Positions 1 to 8,443 are shown, counted from the stretch's first letter. The stretch is DNA of 49,086 bases from Phytomonospora sp040655735 (GCF_040655735.1 NZ_JBFAKK010000026.1:1-49086), one strand, 5' to 3'. Made by a program: numbers and translations. Notes: generated from the sequence alone by a model not told the origin.

Positions 1-103
1 AGCTCCGCCCCGGACCCCGCTGGGACTCCGTCCCAGACCCTGCTGGGAGGCTTCGCCCCCAGACCCCCACCAGGAACTCCGTCCCTGGACCCGGAACTCT
101 CGC
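1..103 (+). repeat. Dispersed hairpin-array repeat, copy 1 (cut by window edge)
   Basis: Bases 1-48 are identical to 49039-49086 and almost identical to 31863-31910. The match to the middle copy continues to about base 103 and, more weakly, to about 170. The unit is a row of short stem-loops with TTC or TCC loops, such as GGGAC-TCC-GTCCC, separated by GACCC-type spacers. No credible reading frame crosses it. All three copies lie in the same orientation. Confidence 0.85.
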
Positions 104-190
104 CTCGGCTACGGGCCGTACTTCCCTGCCCTTGAGCGGCCGGCTTCGCCACGGCCGCAGGCGGGCCGCCGGCCGGCCGGCCCTCCATCC

Positions 191-290
191 CGGGCACCCG
201 CCAGTTCAGGCGTCATCCCGGGCCGGGACCGGCCGCTCCACGTCGGGCACCCGCCAGTTCAGGCGTAACCCCGGCCGGGGACCCGGCACC
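191..290 (+). repeat. 53-bp tandem repeat, two copies
   Basis: The core GGGCACCCGCCAGTTCAGGC recurs with a 53-bp period at about 192 and 245. The same unit recurs at 48733-48890, so this is a second dispersed family associated with the hairpin arrays. Between the array and these copies (104-190) only GC-rich, weakly palindromic sequence is seen, with no gene. Confidence 0.8.
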
Positions 291-315
291 GGAGGAGGTG
301 CCGCAGCCCGATCCC

Positions 316-825
316 CTACCCCGCAGGCGTTTCGTTAGCCTCCGACCCAGCAAGCACAGCCCCAGCAAGCACAGCCCCAGTAAGCACAGCCCGCCGCACC
401 AGCTTCGCGATGCGCTCTGCCTCGGCCTCGCCGAGGCGGGGGATCGCGAAGTATGTTCCCCACAGGTCGCCGTCGTCCAGTTTGGCCTGGTCGCTGAATC
501 CGAGGGTGGCGTAGCGGGTCTTGAATTTCTGGGCGCTCTGGAAGAAGCACACGACCTTCCCGTCCTTGGTGTAGGCGGGCATGCCGTACCAGAGTTTGGC
601 GGTGAGGTCGGGCGCGTTGTCGGTGATGATGTCGTGGAGGCGTTCGGCGATGGTGCGGTCGGTCTCGCGCATCTTGGCGATCTTCGCCCGGACGCTCTTG
701 TCGCCGCTGGCCTTCGACTTGTCGCGGCGGGCCTCTTCCTTGAGCTCCCTGGCGCGGTCTTTCATGGCGTCGCGTTCTTCGGTGCTGAAGGTGCCGCCGG
801 TGGCAACGCTGTCTTGAGTGTTCAT
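316..825 (-). CDS. DUF1801 (YdhG-like) family protein
   Basis: About 169 residues. The N-terminus has the charged helix typical of actinobacterial members (FSTEERDAMKDRARELKEE), followed by the DUF1801 core with LWYGMPAYTKDGKVVCFFQ and a YATLGFSD segment. Members of this fold are small cytosolic proteins of uncertain role; some have been described as iron-chaperone-like. The start at 825 is chosen because AGAAGGA lies just upstream, although the frame is open further. The last about 20 residues are a pentapeptide repeat (AVLTG/AVLAG) encoded by a 15-bp tandem repeat and look like a non-conserved tail. It stands alone. The family call is good; the function is unknown. Confidence 0.85.
   Translation of the reverse strand: MNTQDSVATGGTFSTEERDAMKDRARELKEEARRDKSKASGDKSVRAKIAKMRETDRTIAERLHDIITDNAPDLTAKLWYGMPAYTKDGKVVCFFQSAQKFKTRYATLGFSDQAKLDDGDLWGTYFAIPRLGEAEAERIAKLVRRAVLTGAVLAGAVLAGSEANETPAG
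346..390 (-). repeat. 15-bp tandem repeat, three copies, inside a coding region
   Basis: CCCAGCAAGCACAGC occurs at 346-360 and 361-375, and with one change at 376-390. The unit is a multiple of three, so each copy adds five residues to the C-terminus of the DUF1801 protein without shifting the frame. It is a candidate for length variation between strains. Confidence 0.9.
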
Positions 826-1027
826 CGTGTGTCCTTCTCTCTGGGCCGGGAGGCCGGACGTTCGGCCCGCCTCGCTTCTGACCACATGTCACCACCCGCG
901 GCCACCTCCCGGCATCACCGCTGGGACACCGTGGGACACGCGCGGCGGCGCCTGCCTGGGCAGAGGGGACCTTGATCCACGCACCCGGGCTGGGACGCGG
1001 TCCGTCCCACATGTCGCAGGGCCGCGC

Positions 1028-1033
1028 TAGGCT
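1028..1033 (+). promoter_or_regulatory. Candidate -10 element for a leaderless transcript
   Basis: TAGGCT (pattern TANNNT) lies exactly six bases before the ATG at 1040, and there is no ribosome-binding sequence. This spacing is typical of actinobacterial promoters whose transcript begins at the start codon. Confidence 0.5.
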
Positions 1034-1039
1034 GCCGCG

Positions 1040-1975
1040 ATGAACGTGGTGGACCAGCTCCTCGATTCCGATCCCGCGATCCGCTGGCAGGTCCTGTGCG
1101 ACCTCGCCGGCGCCCCGCCCGCCGACGTCGCGAGCGAACGCGCCCGCGTGGAGCATCTGGGGTGGGGTGCCCGCCTTCTGGCGCTGGAGGATCCCGACGG
1201 CCTGTGGGACGGCGGTGCCCTGTTCCCGGTCCCGCCGGCGGTGGGGGAGGACGGGCAGCCCTGGACGACGACGGCGCACACGCTTCAGACCCTCCAGATC
1301 CTCGGCCTTGAGCCGGGCTGCGTGCCGGCGCGGCGGGCGGTGGCGCTCGTCGCCGACAACGCGCGCTGGGAGAACCAGGGGCAACGGTTCTTCGACGGCG
1401 AGGTCGAGCCGTGCATCAACGGCCGGACGATCGCGACGGGCGCCTACTTCGGCGTGGACGTGGCGCCGATCGTCGAGCGCGTGCTCGCCGAGCGCCTGCC
1501 CGACGGCGGGTGGAACTGCCAGGCGGAGTACGGCTCGGTGCGCTCGTCGTTCGACACGACCATCAACGTCCTCGACGGCCTGCTCGCCTACGAGCGCGCG
1601 ACCGGCGGCTCGCGGGCCGTCCGGGAGGCCCTGCGCGGCGGCGAGGAGTACTTGCTGGAGCGGGGCCTGTTCCGCCGAGCGAGCACCGGCGAGGTCGTCG
1701 TCCCCGAGTACCTGGACTTCGCGTTCCCGTACTACTGGCACTACGACGTGCTCCGCGCGCTCGACTATTTCCGCGGCGCGGGCGCGGACCCGGATCCGCG
1801 CATGGCCGAGGCGGTGGAGCTGGTCCGCTCGAAGCGCCGGCCGGACGGCTTCTGGACGCTCGACCGCGTCCATCCGGGGCGCGTGCACTTCTCGATGGAG
1901 GGCGGCCCGGGGGAGCCGAGCATGTGGAACACCCTGCGGGCGCTGCGCGTGCTGCGATGGTGGGACGGCGCCTAG
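1040..1975 (+). CDS. Squalene-cyclase/prenyltransferase-fold protein of unknown function
   Basis: 311 residues. The sequence has alpha/alpha-barrel style repeats: a central segment with LPDGGWNCQAEYGSVRSSFD followed by TTINVLDGLLAYE, and later RPDGFWTLDR, which resemble the QW-type motifs (DGGW) of terpene cyclases and prenyltransferase beta subunits. At about half the length of a squalene-hopene cyclase, and without a visible DXDD catalytic motif, it is unlikely to be a true cyclase. Similar proteins are common in actinomycetes, where they are often annotated as squalene cyclase. It has no signal peptide and appears to be a single gene with a leaderless promoter, convergent with the flavin oxidoreductase downstream. 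The fold is fairly certain; the substrate is not known. Confidence 0.8.
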   Translation: MNVVDQLLDSDPAIRWQVLCDLAGAPPADVASERARVEHLGWGARLLALEDPDGLWDGGALFPVPPAVGEDGQPWTTTAHTLQTLQILGLEPGCVPARRAVALVADNARWENQGQRFFDGEVEPCINGRTIATGAYFGVDVAPIVERVLAERLPDGGWNCQAEYGSVRSSFDTTINVLDGLLAYERATGGSRAVREALRGGEEYLLERGLFRRASTGEVVVPEYLDFAFPYYWHYDVLRALDYFRGAGADPDPRMAEAVELVRSKRRPDGFWTLDRVHPGRVHFSMEGGPGEPSMWNTLRALRVLRWWDGA

Positions 1976-1988
1976 GCGGGCCCTCTTG

Positions 1989-2975
1989 TCAAGCCCGCAC
2001 GGTCGCCAGTGCCGCCAGCCGACGGTAGGAGTCGAGCCGCTCGGCCGGGTCGAAGGTGTTGAGCGTCACCAGGATCTCCTCGGCCCCGGTCGCGTCCAGG
2101 AGCTCGCCGACGGCCTCGGCGACCTCCGCCTCGGTGCCGTGGATCTGCGAGCCTCGCGCCTCGTCGAGGAAGCGCCGTTCGCGCTCGTCGGGCACGGGGA
2201 TGTCGGCGACCGCCGACAGTGCGGGGAACACGCCCCTGGTGCGTGACACGACCGTCGCCCATGCTTCGGGGAGCTGTAGCAGTGCGGCCCGCTCGGAGGT
2301 CTCGGCGACGGCGATGTTGGCCGCAACGATCACGTAGGGCGCCGGTGCCTGCGCCGACGGGCGGAAGGCGTCCCGGTAGCGCTCGATCGCGCCGACGAGC
2401 CGTCCCCGGTCGCGGCCGGAGGCGATCACCAGGGGGAGCCCCTGCGCGGCGGCGATGTCGGCGCCGCCGTCGATGGCCAGCACGAACGCGGGCACGCGCA
2501 GTCCTTCGACGGGCACGGCGTGCACGCCCGGGTGGACCCGCTGGGTCCCGTCGAGCCAGCCCAGCAGCTCGGCGAGGCGCTCACCGAAGTCGTCGACGAC
2601 CTCCTTGCCGACCCCGAGGGCGCGGCGGATGCCGTTGGTGAAGCCGACCGAGCGGCCCAGGCCCATGTCGATGCGGCCGGGGAACAGCGACTCCAGTACC
2701 CCGAACTGCTCGGCGACGATCAGCGGCCGGTGGTTGGGCAGCATCACGCCGCCGGTCCCGACCCGGATCCGCGAGGTCGCGGAGGCGACCGCCGCGGCCA
2801 GCACGGTCGGCGCCGAACCGGCCACGCCGGGCACCGAGTGGTGCTCGGAGACCCAGAAGCGGTGGTAGCCGAGGTCTTCGATCCGGCGGGCGAAGTCGAC
2901 GGTGTCGCGCAGCGCGGCCGCCGTGTCCTGGCCGGCCCGGACGAGGGAGCGGTCGAGCACCGAGAACCTGGTCAT
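1989..2975 (-). CDS. LLM-class flavin-dependent oxidoreductase
   Basis: About 328 residues with the bacterial luciferase-like TIM-barrel signature: FSVLDRS near the N-terminus, GYHRFWVSEHHS around residue 40, SAPTVLAAAVA, RIRVGTGGVMLPNH and FPGRIDMGLGRSVG. This pattern fits the family often labelled 'luciferase family oxidoreductase, group 1'. Such enzymes use reduced FMN (or F420 in related branches) to oxidise small organic substrates in the cytosol. The ATG at 2975 is used because conservation begins there; no strong ribosome-binding site is visible. The gene upstream on the same strand ends about 50 bp away, so co-transcription is possible. The substrate is unknown. Confidence 0.9.
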   Translation of the reverse strand: MTRFSVLDRSLVRAGQDTAAALRDTVDFARRIEDLGYHRFWVSEHHSVPGVAGSAPTVLAAAVASATSRIRVGTGGVMLPNHRPLIVAEQFGVLESLFPGRIDMGLGRSVGFTNGIRRALGVGKEVVDDFGERLAELLGWLDGTQRVHPGVHAVPVEGLRVPAFVLAIDGGADIAAAQGLPLVIASGRDRGRLVGAIERYRDAFRPSAQAPAPYVIVAANIAVAETSERAALLQLPEAWATVVSRTRGVFPALSAVADIPVPDERERRFLDEARGSQIHGTEAEVAEAVGELLDATGAEEILVTLNTFDPAERLDSYRRLAALATVRA

Positions 2976-3025
2976 GTCCAAGACCAACAGCCGGCGCCGT
3001 CGTGGATTCCCGAAGGTGGCGAGGG

Positions 3026-3622
3026 CTACTCTCCGGCCTGGCGCAGGTCGTCGTCGACGCCGTCGTCCTCCAGCTGTTCGAGCAGTTCGCGGGCCGACGC
3101 CGCGGCGGGGCCGGACCCGGCGGCCAGCTCGGCGATGAGGTCGACGTACTCCTCCCACGGCTGGTAGCGCACGGCGAACAGGGCCGCCTCGGCGACGGTG
3201 GCGTCGGCCGAGGCCAGGTGCCGCGACACCCGCGAGTAGAAGCGCGGGTCGTGCGAGGACGGCGCGCCGAGCCCGAGGAGCAGTATCGCCTCGGCGAGGT
3301 CGCGGGGCCGCTGCCCGGCGTCGACGCCGGCGAGGAGTTCGGCCAGCCGCCACGTGTCGAGGACCGTTTCGGCCAGTTCGACGGCGCCGCGCAGCTCGAC
3401 CGGGTCGGCGGAGGTGACCACCAGGAAGGGGAGCCCGGTGGCGAGGTCCTCCCGGTAGACGAGGCCGGGGCCGGTGTCGGCGTGCCAGATGACGGTTCGC
3501 GCGATCTCGGCGTCCTCGTCGGCGGCGACGTCCATCCGTTTGGTGTAACCGAGTGCGGCGGCGTGCTTGCCGACATCGGCCTCATCGCCGTGACGTAGGA
3601 CCAATCGCCTGCTGACCAACAT
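3026..3622 (-). CDS. Hypothetical alpha-helical protein
   Basis: About 198 residues, not recognised. The N-terminal half has an alpha/beta pattern (LVSRRLVLRHGDEADV, then GLPFLVVTSADPVELRGAVE). The C-terminal half consists of consecutive short helices rich in Ala, Leu and Glu that resemble HEAT-like repeats (ATVAEAALFAVRYQPWEEY). It ends in an acidic tail. The ATG at 3622 has AGTAGGG upstream and overlaps the end of the PH-domain gene by 41 bp, which suggests translational coupling as the last gene of that group. A later ATG at 3535 has no ribosome-binding site. No function is proposed. Confidence 0.75.
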   Translation of the reverse strand: MLVSRRLVLRHGDEADVGKHAAALGYTKRMDVAADEDAEIARTVIWHADTGPGLVYREDLATGLPFLVVTSADPVELRGAVELAETVLDTWRLAELLAGVDAGQRPRDLAEAILLLGLGAPSSHDPRFYSRVSRHLASADATVAEAALFAVRYQPWEEYVDLIAELAAGSGPAAASARELLEQLEDDGVDDDLRQAGE

Positions 3623-5150
3623 GCCCGGTGACCCTACTCGTTTCGGCGCCGGGCCGCTGAGAGGCGGCCGTCTCCTGTGGACTCGGCGGCTCCTCGGGCC
3701 AGACCAGGAACTCGGCCAGAATGCCCGGCGCCGCACCCTCGGCGAACCCGATCGCCTCGTCGGCGGCCATGTCCGGGATCCGGTAGCCGTGCCGTCCGGC
3801 GGCCACGGCGGCGGTGAGGCCGACCAGGCCCGCGCGCCGCCCGAAAGGGCTGCTGGTGAACGTCCAGGCGAGGACGGCGTCGCGGTCGAGGGCGACGGTG
3901 TCGCGGCTGAAGGTGCCGCTGCGGATGAGCAGGTGGTGACCCTCGACGGCGTGCCCGAGTGAACGGTGGGCGTCGGCGGCGAGCCACCAGGTCGCCGGAA
4001 GCGAGGCCAGGGACCAGATCCAGGCTCCGTGGAACCAGGACGGTCCGAAAAGGACGGCCGCGACCGCGAAGGCCGCCGTGCCCGGCAGGACCGCGAAGAA
4101 CAGGCCCCGGCGCAGCCGCCGGGAGAAGGCCGCGCGGGGGTGGGCGATCAGGTCGGGTGCCGACAGCGTCCCGGGCGTGGCGCCGGAGACTCGGGCGGCG
4201 ACCGACACGCTTTCGGCTCGCGGCGCCGGGGGCAGGATCCGGCTGCGCGAGCGGGTCTCCTCGGCGTCGCCGAGTCCGCCCGCGACGGCCCGCACCATCG
4301 CGCCGCCACCGGCGCGCAGCAGCAGCGGCTCGGCGAGTTCGGCACCGCGCAGGCGCCGCCGCTCCATCGTGACCGAGCGGGTCGTGAACAGGCCGCGCCG
4401 GACCGAGAGTTCGTCCCGGTCGCTCCATGCGAGCCGAAAGTGCCACCAGTTCTCGACGTACATGGCCGTGGCGCCGAGGGCGCCGAGGAGGACGACGGCC
4501 AGGATGAGCAGCGGGACCGTGAGCCACAGGGCGCTTTTGCCGAATTCCTCGAAGGCGCCGCGGACCAGCGGCAGCCGCCACGGTTCGATGCCGACCGAGT
4601 CGAGCACGCGGTAGAGGGACCCGACGGCGATGCCGAGGCCGCCGAAGGCCCAGAAGGTCAGCGGCGCGTAGCGCAACCAGCGTACGTCCATAGTGGACAG
4701 AACACTGTGGATGCCGCCGGACCCGCTCGCCGACAGGCGTGACCGCAGTTCGCGCGCCTCGGCGGCGGGCAGGGCGTCGAGGACGAGCTCGCCCGACCCG
4801 GCCGTGCCGATCCGCAGCACGGCGATGCCCAGGACGCGGTGCAGTGGACCGGCGGTGATGTCGGCGTAGCGGACGCGGTCGAGCGGTACCGAGCGCTCGC
4901 GGCGGCCGAACAGCCGCCAGGACATCTCGACGGCCTCGCCGGTGAGGCGGTAGCGGGTGGTCCGCAGGCGGACCAGGGCGATGGCCAGGACGACGAGGAA
5001 GGCCGCCGCCGTCGAGCCGGTGATGATCCAGAAGCGCGCGTCGAAGCGCCCGCCGGTGGCCAGGGCCGCCAGGATCGCCGATCCCAGCGGTGGGAGCAGC
5101 CAGGTGGCGCGGACGAGAGCCGTGCGCGGGGAGAGCCTGTGGCCGTTCAT
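3582..5150 (-). CDS. PH-domain (bPH2) membrane protein, YdbT-like
   Basis: About 522 residues with several hydrophobic helix pairs (residues about 18-60, 190-250 and 370-410), each followed by a bacterial PH (DUF304/bPH2) module. Signatures are RYRLTGEAVEMSW followed by RSVPLDRVRYADI, later SVRRGLFTTRSVTMERRRLRG, and HHLLIRSGTFSRDTVALDRD. The layout matches Bacillus YdbT, whose operon partner YdbS is the single-PH protein. Here the smaller partner lies directly upstream with a 4-bp ATGA overlap, so they very likely form a membrane complex. The molecular role of the family is not established. The C-terminal 14 residues overlap the next gene. Confidence 0.9.
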   Translation of the reverse strand: MNGHRLSPRTALVRATWLLPPLGSAILAALATGGRFDARFWIITGSTAAAFLVVLAIALVRLRTTRYRLTGEAVEMSWRLFGRRERSVPLDRVRYADITAGPLHRVLGIAVLRIGTAGSGELVLDALPAAEARELRSRLSASGSGGIHSVLSTMDVRWLRYAPLTFWAFGGLGIAVGSLYRVLDSVGIEPWRLPLVRGAFEEFGKSALWLTVPLLILAVVLLGALGATAMYVENWWHFRLAWSDRDELSVRRGLFTTRSVTMERRRLRGAELAEPLLLRAGGGAMVRAVAGGLGDAEETRSRSRILPPAPRAESVSVAARVSGATPGTLSAPDLIAHPRAAFSRRLRRGLFFAVLPGTAAFAVAAVLFGPSWFHGAWIWSLASLPATWWLAADAHRSLGHAVEGHHLLIRSGTFSRDTVALDRDAVLAWTFTSSPFGRRAGLVGLTAAVAAGRHGYRIPDMAADEAIGFAEGAAPGILAEFLVWPEEPPSPQETAASQRPGAETSRVTGHVGQQAIGPTSRR

Positions 5151-5665
5151 GCCGCGTCCCGCCTCTCCAGGCGGGCGGACTCGCCGATGCGGGCGGCGAG
5201 CTGCTCGGCGTCGGCCCTCGACAGGCCCGCGACGGTGACCTGGGCGGCGGTGGAGGCGGTGGTCATGGTGACGCTGGCCAGCCCGAAGGCCCGCTGGATG
5301 GGGCCCTGGACGGTGTCGACGGTCTGGACCCGCGACAGCGGCGTGATGCGGTGCTTGCGCCACCACCAGCCGGAGGCGGCGTAGAGCGCGTCCTCGCCCA
5401 GCTCCCAGGCGTGGACGCGGTAGCGCAGGCGCGGCATCGCGATGAGGTAGGCGAGGCCGGGGATCACGCAGGTGATCGCGAGCAGCGGCGCCAGCCAGGG
5501 CAGCGCGCCGGGGAAGAACAGGACGGAGAGCACGAGGAGCGTGCACGCTGCCAGGAGCGCGGGGCCGCTGAAGACGACGAGGGCCTGCACCGTCCACCAG
5601 CGCCGGGCACGGGGGTCGACGCGAAACCGGGGCGGACGAAGCCGGACGACGGGAGGGGCGGTCAC
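5147..5665 (-). CDS. PH-domain (bPH2) membrane protein, YdbS-like
   Basis: 172 residues. Two transmembrane helices (about residues 25-75) are followed by a bPH2 module containing RYRVHAWELGEDALYAASGWWW and RITPLSRVQTVDTVQGPIQR, the hallmark pattern of YdbS-like proteins. The GTG at 5665 is chosen because GGAAGGTG lies just upstream. It is the first gene of an operon with the larger PH protein. A near-perfect palindrome at 5675-5696 sits directly upstream and probably belongs to the divergently transcribed TetR regulator, so this operon may respond to that regulator's unknown ligand. Confidence 0.88.
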   Translation of the reverse strand: MTAPPVVRLRPPRFRVDPRARRWWTVQALVVFSGPALLAACTLLVLSVLFFPGALPWLAPLLAITCVIPGLAYLIAMPRLRYRVHAWELGEDALYAASGWWWRKHRITPLSRVQTVDTVQGPIQRAFGLASVTMTTASTAAQVTVAGLSRADAEQLAARIGESARLERRDAA

Positions 5666-5674
5666 CGGTACACC

Positions 5675-5696
5675 TTCCAAGTCAATTGTATTGGAA
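5675..5696. promoter_or_regulatory. Candidate TetR operator between PH-domain operon and tetR
   Basis: TTCCAA at 5675-5680 and TTGGAA at 5691-5696 form a perfect inverted repeat around an inner CAATTG palindrome. The 22-bp site is symmetric except for the two dinucleotides next to the inner core. It lies in the 79-bp divergent intergenic region, which is much more AT-rich than its surroundings. The position and symmetry fit an operator for the adjacent TetR protein. Confidence 0.6.
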
Positions 5697-5744
5697 ACAC
5701 TTCGCCCACCATAGCAGTACACTTGACCTGAAAAGGAGGTCGCC

Positions 5745-6365
5745 GTGCCCAAGCGCGTGGATCATGAGGCCAGACGGCAGAAGATCGCCGAAGCCCTGTG
5801 GCGGATCGCCGGCACCCGCGGCCTCGACAAGGCCAGCCTCCGCGAGGTCGCCCACGAGGCCGGCATCTCCCTCGGTCAGCTACAGCACTACTTCGCCGGC
5901 CGCGACGAGATGCTCGTCTTCGCCTCCAACCACATCAGCGAACTCGCCGACCGCCAGATCCGCGCCCGCCTCGCCGCGGCCTTCCCCGACCGGCCGCCCA
6001 CCCCCTACGAGATGCTGCGGGTGTGCCTGCGCGGCATGCTCCCCCTCGACGACAACACCCGCACCGGCATCCTCGTGCAGATCGCCTATTTCAGCCGCGC
6101 CGTCCGCGACGCCCGGATGCGCGAACCGGCGAGGAAGGGCATCCCGCCGCTGCTCGCCTGGTTCGCCGAGCTCCTGCGCGCCGGAGTCGAACGCGGCGAG
6201 ATCGCCGCCGACCGCGACCTCGACGCCGAGGCGATGCTGCTGCTCGCGCTCGCCGACGGTCTGACGACCTACGTGATGCTGGAGGTCCACGAGGCCGAGC
6301 GAGCCGCCGAACTGATCGACTACCAACTCGGGCGGCTGTTCGAGGGCGTCCCGGCGCCCGGCTGA
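5745..6365 (+). CDS. TetR family transcriptional regulator (BetI-like C-terminal region)
   Basis: 206 residues. The N-terminal helix-turn-helix (residues about 10-55) reads RQKIAEALWRIAGTRGLDKA followed by SLREVAHEAGISLGQLQHYF, the classic TetR DNA-binding arrangement. The C-terminal half is an all-helical ligand and dimerisation domain resembling the TetR_C_6 group. The GTG start is set by a very strong ribosome-binding site, AAAGGAGGT. It is divergent from the PH-domain operon and likely represses it, itself or both through the intervening palindrome. The ligand is unknown. Confidence 0.92.
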   Translation: MPKRVDHEARRQKIAEALWRIAGTRGLDKASLREVAHEAGISLGQLQHYFAGRDEMLVFASNHISELADRQIRARLAAAFPDRPPTPYEMLRVCLRGMLPLDDNTRTGILVQIAYFSRAVRDARMREPARKGIPPLLAWFAELLRAGVERGEIAADRDLDAEAMLLLALADGLTTYVMLEVHEAERAAELIDYQLGRLFEGVPAPG

Positions 6366-6453
6366 GACCGTCCACATCAGATCCGCTTGCAACCGCGCGG
6401 GCACCCGGCCCCGTTTACGGGGAAGAGTCCCCGAGGTTCTCAGAGGAGTTCTG

Positions 6454-8439
6454 GTGCGATTGCGACGAGTGACGCCGCTGCTGGCGGCCGCCGCCGTTCT
6501 GCTGACGGCCGTTCCGGCCGTTGCCGAGCAGACCGAGGAGGCCGCGCCGCCTGCCGCGGCCTCAGACCATGTCCGGTCGGTGATACTGCCGACCGGCGAC
6601 CGGGTGAGCCTGCTCCCCGGCGGCCGATACGGATACGAGCCCGCCGTCGGCCGAGAGGAGGTCGGCCACCTCAGCGCGACGGCGCTCGACGGCTCGGGCG
6701 ACGTCAGCTTCATCCCGGCCGATGTGGCCGGCGACTTCGCCGGCGGCGGCCTCGATCCCCGCCGCTTCAACGTCTCGGCGCTCATGCGCGCCGGGATCAC
6801 CGACGCGGCGAGCGCCGTGCTCACCGACGAGCGCCCGTACGAGGGCCTCGTTCCCGCCGGCGGCGGCCTCGCCGAGGACGAGACCCGGGCGGTCACCGTC
6901 ACCTTCCGCGACAGGGCCGGCCTCGTGCCGGACACCGTCCGGGCGAGCATCGTCTCGGCCGACGGCATGGTCTGGGAGGGCGTCTACCTCGACGGCACCG
7001 CCTCCGGGACCGTCGAACTGCCGCCGGGCGAGTACGGCCTGACCGCCGACGTCATCACCGATCCGGCGGGTGATCACAAGGGCGCCTACGTCGCCGCCGT
7101 CAAGCGCTTCACCGTCGGCGACGGGCCGCTTTCGGTCACCGTCGACGGGAGGAAGTCCGCGCTCGTCGGCACCCGTGTCGATCGCGAGACGACGCCGGGG
7201 CAGCGTGAGATCCTCCTGTCCTGGACCTCGGGCGGGGAAGAGCCCGGGGAGGTGGCGGCCGGCGCGTCCTTCGGGGCCGACCACAAGATGTACGCCACCC
7301 CCTCGGCCGATCCCGCCGTGCACTTCGCGCACGCCGAGATTCGCCGAAGCCCATCGGGAACCGTCGATCCCTACACCTACCGGCTGCTCTTCCTGGAGAG
7401 CGGGAAGGTCCCCGCCGACCTGTTCCGCGAGGTGGACGACGGCGAGCTCGCCGAGGTCGCCGTCGAGTACGGAGGTTTCGGCAAGCCGGTGAGCGGAGCC
7501 GGGCTCTGCATGAGCCAGGGGCACGCCGACCGCCGCCCGAGCCCGTCCTGTGTCGTGGAGACCGTCTCCCTGCCCTACCGGGGGACCGATCTCTTCGTCG
7601 CCGACCCCCGGCTCACCAACACCCCGGTCGTCGAGTTCTGGGACCGGACGGACGGTGTCTCGATCGGCTACGCCGCCGAGCAGCGGAGCTTCACCGCCGG
7701 CCGGCACGCGTGGCGGCTCGGTACCGGACCGCTGACCTACGGCATTCAGCCCTACGCCGCCGAGGACCCCGACGGGGACAAGGGCGCGTCGGGGAACTAT
7801 CGCACCGACGACCTCCTCTATTTCGGCTTCGACCAACTCGGTGAGGGATCCGCCGGCGAGACGTACTGGATGTACGGCGGCGGCTTGGACGACTCCCCGA
7901 TGGACAACGTCGTCGTCATCACCAAGGACGATGCGGAGATCAACCGGATCGAAGGCGACGTCAACTGGTTCGACACCGGTCTCTACCCCGGAGAGGCGGG
8001 CCGCTACCGGCTGACCATCGACGGAGGCCTCGACATCCCCTGGTCGAACCTGCTCACCGAGTCCACCCTGGACTGGGAGTTCGAGACCGCACCGGCCGAG
8101 CCCGGCGTCTCGACGCCCCTGCCGTTCTCCCTGGTCCTCTTCGGTGCCGATGACGTCTTCGGCGGCGTCGCCGATCGCGACGCCCCGCAGAAGGTGACGC
8201 TGGACTACACCTCGCAGCCCGGCGGCACCGAGGCCACCGCGTCGTCGCTGGGCCTTGAGATCTCCTACGACGAGGGCGCCACCTGGACCGCCGTGGGCCT
8301 CACCCGCGACGGCGACCACGCCACCGCGACCCTCCACCACCCGGCCGGGGCGGAGTTCGTCTCGGTCCGCACCTCCGCCACCGACGACCTCGGCTCGGCG
8401 GTCACCCAGACCACCGTCCGGACCTACGCGCTCGACTGA
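6454..8439 (+). CDS. Secreted protein with subtilase-type flanking domains but no protease domain
   Basis: 661 residues. The GTG start follows AGAGGAG. A Sec signal peptide covers residues 1-24 (RLRRVTPLLAAAAVLLT, cut near AVAEQ). Residues about 35-120 match the N-terminal module of actinobacterial secreted S8 peptidases: LPTGDRVSLLPGGRYGYEP, then VSFIPADVAGDF and LDPRRFNVSALMRAGI. The rest is beta-rich, with adhesion-like segments similar to the C-terminal parts of those enzymes. The expected Asp/His/Ser blocks (DTG, HGT, GTSMA) are absent, so catalysis by a subtilase mechanism is not expected. It could be an inhibitor, a decoy or a cell-surface binding protein derived from a protease. A perfect 14-bp inverted repeat (CCCCGTTTACGGGG, 6409-6422) lies upstream, and a strong terminator follows. 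Confidence 0.85.
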   Translation: MRLRRVTPLLAAAAVLLTAVPAVAEQTEEAAPPAAASDHVRSVILPTGDRVSLLPGGRYGYEPAVGREEVGHLSATALDGSGDVSFIPADVAGDFAGGGLDPRRFNVSALMRAGITDAASAVLTDERPYEGLVPAGGGLAEDETRAVTVTFRDRAGLVPDTVRASIVSADGMVWEGVYLDGTASGTVELPPGEYGLTADVITDPAGDHKGAYVAAVKRFTVGDGPLSVTVDGRKSALVGTRVDRETTPGQREILLSWTSGGEEPGEVAAGASFGADHKMYATPSADPAVHFAHAEIRRSPSGTVDPYTYRLLFLESGKVPADLFREVDDGELAEVAVEYGGFGKPVSGAGLCMSQGHADRRPSPSCVVETVSLPYRGTDLFVADPRLTNTPVVEFWDRTDGVSIGYAAEQRSFTAGRHAWRLGTGPLTYGIQPYAAEDPDGDKGASGNYRTDDLLYFGFDQLGEGSAGETYWMYGGGLDDSPMDNVVVITKDDAEINRIEGDVNWFDTGLYPGEAGRYRLTIDGGLDIPWSNLLTESTLDWEFETAPAEPGVSTPLPFSLVLFGADDVFGGVADRDAPQKVTLDYTSQPGGTEATASSLGLEISYDEGATWTAVGLTRDGDHATATLHHPAGAEFVSVRTSATDDLGSAVTQTTVRTYALD

Positions 8440-8443
8440 CCGC

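Noticed and set aside
191..290. Possible CRISPR array (and 48733-48890)
   Set aside because: Repeats are directly adjacent 53-bp units without unique spacers, and no cas genes are present.
335..1888. Long minus-strand open frame opposite the DUF1801 and squalene-cyclase-like genes
   Set aside because: Arg/Pro/Gly-rich shadow translation typical of high-GC antisense frames. It runs antisense through one gene and out of frame through the other, and has no start signals or recognisable domain.
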